This document shows, one piece after another, positions 60,878-64,000 of a stretch of DNA of 64,000 bases (positions are counted from its first letter, which is position 1; every line of letters begins with the position of its first letter). This DNA comes from Paracoccaceae bacterium (GTDB taxonomy: Bacteria > Pseudomonadota > Alphaproteobacteria > Rhodobacterales > Rhodobacteraceae). Location: contig CACDPV010000005.1 of assembly GCA_902554885.1 (NCBI GenBank), positions 1 through 64,000 of the forward strand, read 5' to 3'. A model generated the notes under the pieces. It was given only the letters and a program-made list of their open reading frames with translations. It was not told the origin of the DNA and made no database searches. The position numbers were made by a program, and so were the translations under genes.

Positions 60878-63310
60878 ATGGGTCTACCGACTTCATCAAA
60901 AATTATAATAGTAGGAGGAGGTATTGTGGGCTGCTCTACTGCTTATCATCTTGCTACAATGGGGTATGAAGTTTTGCTACTTGAAAAAGCAGCACTCACA
61001 TCTGGTTCCACGTGGCATGCGGCAGGGTTAGTTGGGCAACTGCGTTCAAATGCAAATATTACGCAGCTTTTAGGTTACTCAATAAATCTTTATGATAAGT
61101 TAGAGGCTGACACGGGCCTTGCCACTGGCTGGAAGATGAATGGTGGATTGCGCTTAGCATGTAATGAAGAGCGTTGGGTTGAGGTAAAACGTCAAGCTAC
61201 TACTGCACATTCTTTTGGGTTAGATATGCAATTATTAACATCCAAAGAAGCACAGGATTTGTGGCCACTAATGGACATCAGTGATGTTGTGGGAGCCGCT
61301 TTTTTGCCAAGTGATGGACAGGCGTCACCGTCTGATATAACTCAAGCTTTGGCTCGAGGAGCTCGGAACTCTGGTGCGAAAATCCTAGAAAATTGTCCTG
61401 TAAATGAGATTATAGTAAAAAATGAAAAATTGGTGGGTGTTAAAACAAGACTTGGTAATATCTCTTGTGAAAAACTAATCTTATGTTGCGGTCAGTGGAC
61501 ACGTAATCTTGCTGCTACTGTAGGGGTGAATGTCCCTCTCGTGTCAGTAGAGCATCAATATATGATAACTGAAGAATTTGGCGTCCCTTCGGATTTACCT
61601 ACCTTACGAGATCCTGACAGGCTTACTTATTACAAAGAAGAAGTCGGTGGGCTGGCTTGGGGAGGTTACGAACCAAACGGGATACCTTGGGCTGTAGACG
61701 GTATTCCGGAACCTTTCGATTTTCAATTACTAGAATCACGCTACGACCATTTTGAGCAATTAATTGAGCTTGCTTTGCCTCGTGTTCCTAAACTTTCAGA
61801 AGTGGGTGTTAAGCAATTGTTGAATGGACCAGAAAGTTTCACACCGGATGGAAATTTTATATTGGGGGAAGCTCCAGAATTAAGAAATTTGTACATAGGA
61901 GCGGGGTTTAACGCCTACGGCATAGCGGCTGGCGGTGGAGCAGGAATGGCTTTGGCTGAGTGGGTTGCAAATGGAGCGCCACCATTTGATCTTTGGCCAG
62001 TTGATATCCGCCGGTTTGGGCGCCCACACTTAGATACAAATTGGGTGCGGGCGCGCACTTTAGAAGCTTATGGAAAGCACTATACGATGGCTTGGCCATC
62101 TGAGGAACATACAACTGGGCGCCCATGCCGGCGATCGCCATTATACGATACCTTGAAATCATCGGGTGCAGTGTTTGGTGAAAAACTTGGGTGGGAACGA
62201 GCGAATTGGTTTGCTGAAACTGGCGAGAAGCCGTGCGATATATATACCTTCGGTCTCCCCAACTGGCATAATGCTGTAGCTCGTGAACATAAAGCAGCGA
62301 GAGAAGCAGCTGTTTTGTTCGATCAAACTTCATTTGCAAAATACATACTAACCGGCCCAGATGCAGAGCAGGCACTTCAATGGATTGCAGCAAATCGTGT
62401 TGATAAGCCAATCGGAACAATAATTTACACTCAAATGCTCAACGATCAAGGTGGAATTGAATGTGATTTAACCTGCGTTCGGACAAAGGTTAACGAGTAT
62501 TATATAACTACAGGCACAGGGTATGCTACTCATGATTTTGATTGGATTAGCAGAAATATTCCATCTGATCTTAATGCTCAGTTGATTGATGTGACATCAT
62601 CTAATGCCGTTTTGTCGCTTTTTGGACCTAAAGCACGTGATATTTTACAGGTTGTAACTCTAAACGATGTCTCAGATACTCGTCATCCGTTTGGTTTGGC
62701 ACGACAGATTAGTATAGCAGGGTGCCCAGTTTTGGCTTTGCGTATTACGTATGTCGGTGAACTTGGGTGGGAGCTGCATTTGCCCGTTGAATACGCACAA
62801 ACTATTTATAATACATTAATTGAAGCTGGATCACCTTTGGGTTTGAGAAATGCTGGTTATCGAGCAATTGAAACCCTCAGACTTGAAAAGGGTTATCGTG
62901 CCTGGTCGTCAGATATTGGCCCCGATCATACACCAGATGAAGCAGGTCTAGGTTGGGCAATTAAAATGAAATCTAATATTTCTTTCAAAGGGCGTGAGGC
63001 AATCGCGAAACAGAGGGCCGAAGGCATTAAAAAGATAATGGCTACATTTACTACTGACAGCGAAGTTATCCTATCGGGTCGTGAAACAATTTATCGTAAT
63101 GGCGAGCGCTGTGGTTGGTTAAGCTCGGCAGGATTTGGTCACACAATAGGAAAATTTATAGGAATGGGGTATGTGCGTAATGATGGGTACATTGACCCCG
63201 ATTTCGTATTATCTGGTGAGTACGAGCTAGAGGTTGCTACTAAAAGAGTAAGAGCGAATGTTTGTCTGAAACCGCTTTACGACCCTAAGTTGGAAAAGGT
63301 AAAAACATAA
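60878..63310 (+). CDS. FAD oxidoreductase fused to GcvT domain (dimethylglycine/sarcosine dehydrogenase-like), B
   Basis: The 810-residue protein has the same architecture as gene A: FAD motif IIIVGGGIVGCSTAYHL, His47 of STWHAAGLVG for covalent flavin, and a GcvT-fold folate domain from about residue 420. Both keep the ATWHAAGLVGQLRS-type segment and the later LRMEKGY/LRLEKGY and LFGPKARD/VVGPQSRD stretches. They differ enough to suggest distinct substrates. It closes the module and is followed by a weak hairpin and a truncated DMT gene. Confidence 0.9.
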   Translation: MGLPTSSKIIIVGGGIVGCSTAYHLATMGYEVLLLEKAALTSGSTWHAAGLVGQLRSNANITQLLGYSINLYDKLEADTGLATGWKMNGGLRLACNEERWVEVKRQATTAHSFGLDMQLLTSKEAQDLWPLMDISDVVGAAFLPSDGQASPSDITQALARGARNSGAKILENCPVNEIIVKNEKLVGVKTRLGNISCEKLILCCGQWTRNLAATVGVNVPLVSVEHQYMITEEFGVPSDLPTLRDPDRLTYYKEEVGGLAWGGYEPNGIPWAVDGIPEPFDFQLLESRYDHFEQLIELALPRVPKLSEVGVKQLLNGPESFTPDGNFILGEAPELRNLYIGAGFNAYGIAAGGGAGMALAEWVANGAPPFDLWPVDIRRFGRPHLDTNWVRARTLEAYGKHYTMAWPSEEHTTGRPCRRSPLYDTLKSSGAVFGEKLGWERANWFAETGEKPCDIYTFGLPNWHNAVAREHKAAREAAVLFDQTSFAKYILTGPDAEQALQWIAANRVDKPIGTIIYTQMLNDQGGIECDLTCVRTKVNEYYITTGTGYATHDFDWISRNIPSDLNAQLIDVTSSNAVLSLFGPKARDILQVVTLNDVSDTRHPFGLARQISIAGCPVLALRITYVGELGWELHLPVEYAQTIYNTLIEAGSPLGLRNAGYRAIETLRLEKGYRAWSSDIGPDHTPDEAGLGWAIKMKSNISFKGREAIAKQRAEGIKKIMATFTTDSEVILSGRETIYRNGERCGWLSSAGFGHTIGKFIGMGYVRNDGYIDPDFVLSGEYELEVATKRVRANVCLKPLYDPKLEKVKT

Positions 63311-63432
63311 TTTCAATTATGTTTTAGATACTTAAATATTTGATTTTTTGGGAAGCTTCGGATCCATTTGCGACAAATTGAATGGCGTTATTAAGCGAGC
63401 TCATACTGCTATCTTTGGTAGTCTTAATACTT

Positions 63433-63460
63433 AGGCTAATTTAGCCTGAGTTAGTTTTTT
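63433..63460 (+). terminator. Weak terminator after the module
   Basis: AGGCTAA and TTAGCCT (63433-63439 with 63441-63447) form a near-perfect palindrome with a one-base centre. A short T run (63455-63460) follows. The short loop makes the real stem five or six pairs. It lies between FAD-GcvT gene B and the DMT gene. Confidence 0.4.
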
Positions 63461-63473
63461 AATTGGATTTGTA

Positions 63474-64000
63474 ATGAACGATCGGCTCACCAAACTGTCT
63501 ATCCTGCTTTTAATGTTAGGAATGGCTCTGATCCCGCTGAATGACTCATTAATTAAACTTTTGAGTGCGCGTTATCCTCTTGCTCAAATAGTGGCCATCC
63601 GCGCCTTGTTTTGTATCTTAGTAATTTCAGTAATAGGCCAGGGTGCTAAAAAAGTCTTATTACTTCCACGGCGGACATTAATTTTATTTTCTATAAGGGG
63701 TATGTGTCTGGTTATTGCCATGTATTTTTTCTTCATATCCTTAGCAAGTTTACCATTATCTACCGTGGTATCTATATTTTTTATATCACCTCTTTTGATA
63801 ACTTTTTTGTCCTCTATAGTTCTTAAAGAGAAAATTGGTATTCATAGAGTGACTTCGGTTATTGTCGCTTTGATTGGTGTTATGTTTGTAATGAAGCCAG
63901 GCACAAGTGAATTTCATCCAGAAATGTTGTTCGCTTTAGGATCAGCAATCAGTTATGCAATTTTCCAAATTTTTACACGCAGGCTTAAATCAGATGGAAA
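63474..64000 (+). CDS. DMT-superfamily (EamA) transporter, 3' truncated by window end
   Basis: An open frame from ATG 63474 runs to the last base. About 175 residues are visible: a hydrophobic N-terminus (LSILLLMLGMALIPLNDSLIKLL), the EamA motif AQIVAIRALFCILVISVIG, LIALLGVMFV-like VIVALIGVMFVMKPG and a further membrane segment (ALGSAISYAIFQI). The remainder, about half the protein, is beyond the window. Substrate unknown. Confidence 0.8.
   Translation, partial: MNDRLTKLSILLLMLGMALIPLNDSLIKLLSARYPLAQIVAIRALFCILVISVIGQGAKKVLLLPRRTLILFSIRGMCLVIAMYFFFISLASLPLSTVVSIFFISPLLITFLSSIVLKEKIGIHRVTSVIVALIGVMFVMKPGTSEFHPEMLFALGSAISYAIFQIFTRRLKSDG

Noticed and set aside
61908-62420. 170-codon minus-strand ORF inside FAD-GcvT gene B
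   Set aside because: Antisense to a conserved GcvT domain; no RBS and no recognisable motif.
1-64000. CRISPR arrays, insertion sequences, prophage genes, glycine riboswitches near the GcvT genes
   Set aside because: No regularly spaced repeats, transposase, integrase or structural phage genes were seen, and no tandem glycine aptamer pattern was recognised.

Overview
The window looks like chromosomal DNA of an aerobic, probably marine alphaproteobacterium. The evidence is indirect: moderately AT-rich coding sequence, TRAP transporters, dense betaine, choline and methylamine type genes, GMC oxidoreductases, and a PrdB-like selenoprotein of a kind known from marine bacteria. A SAR116-like or related lineage is a guess; no taxonomic marker gene is present. 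I see no phage, insertion sequence, plasmid or CRISPR genes.

Layout. (1) 1-4.5 kb is a selenocysteine island: selB (5' end cut by the window), tRNA-Sec (UCA), selD, and a selenoprotein gene whose in-frame TGA at 4064-4066 splits it into two apparent ORFs. (2) 4.6-11.1 kb is a tightly coupled minus-strand operon: GMC oxidoreductase, VOC protein, GcvT/DmdA-like methyltransferase, BisC/TorA-type molybdoenzyme and CitE-like CoA lyase. (3) 11.2-19.9 kb holds a DMT exporter, a BetI-like repressor, a betaine/choline ABC importer with a tandem-fused permease, a betaine-aldehyde-dehydrogenase-like ALDH and a second GcvT/DmdA-like protein. (4) 20-24.3 kb holds an MBL hydrolase, a GH1 glycosidase, an NTF2-like protein and a PhnY/PhnZ-type pair best read as TmpB/TmpA, which would turn a trimethylated aminophosphonate into glycine betaine. 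(5) 24.4-28.5 kb is an AttEFGH-like ABC exporter plus lipocalin-like protein. (6) 28.7-39.8 kb holds a transaldolase-like protein, an IclR regulator, a GMC oxidoreductase, then a TRAP transporter, a DUF475 membrane protein, an HpsN-like dehydrogenase, an SDR and a Zn-ADH, resembling dihydroxypropanesulfonate (DHPS) catabolism. (7) 39.8-46.3 kb is an ABC importer operon with a phosphodiesterase-like enzyme, a HAD phosphatase and a LacI regulator. (8) 46.7-51.4 kb holds a methyltransferase, a decayed trimethylamine-dehydrogenase-like fragment, and an aminotransferase, cyclodeaminase and dehydratase trio. (9) 51.5-63.3 kb holds a DeoR regulator and a mirrored module: FAD-GcvT demethylase A, choline-kinase-like A, a betaine-type ABC importer, choline-kinase-like B, FAD-GcvT demethylase B. 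The window ends in a truncated DMT transporter.

Common theme: uptake and catabolism of methylated nitrogen osmolytes (and probably sulfonates and phosphonates), with four GcvT-fold proteins that could feed methyl groups to tetrahydrofolate. The least explained parts are the mirrored kinase/demethylase/ABC module, whose two transcription units share an identical 19-bp decamer-repeat motif next to a DeoR gene; the molybdoenzyme operon at 4.6-11 kb; and the UGA-containing selenoprotein. All functional assignments come from reading motifs and gene order, with no database search.
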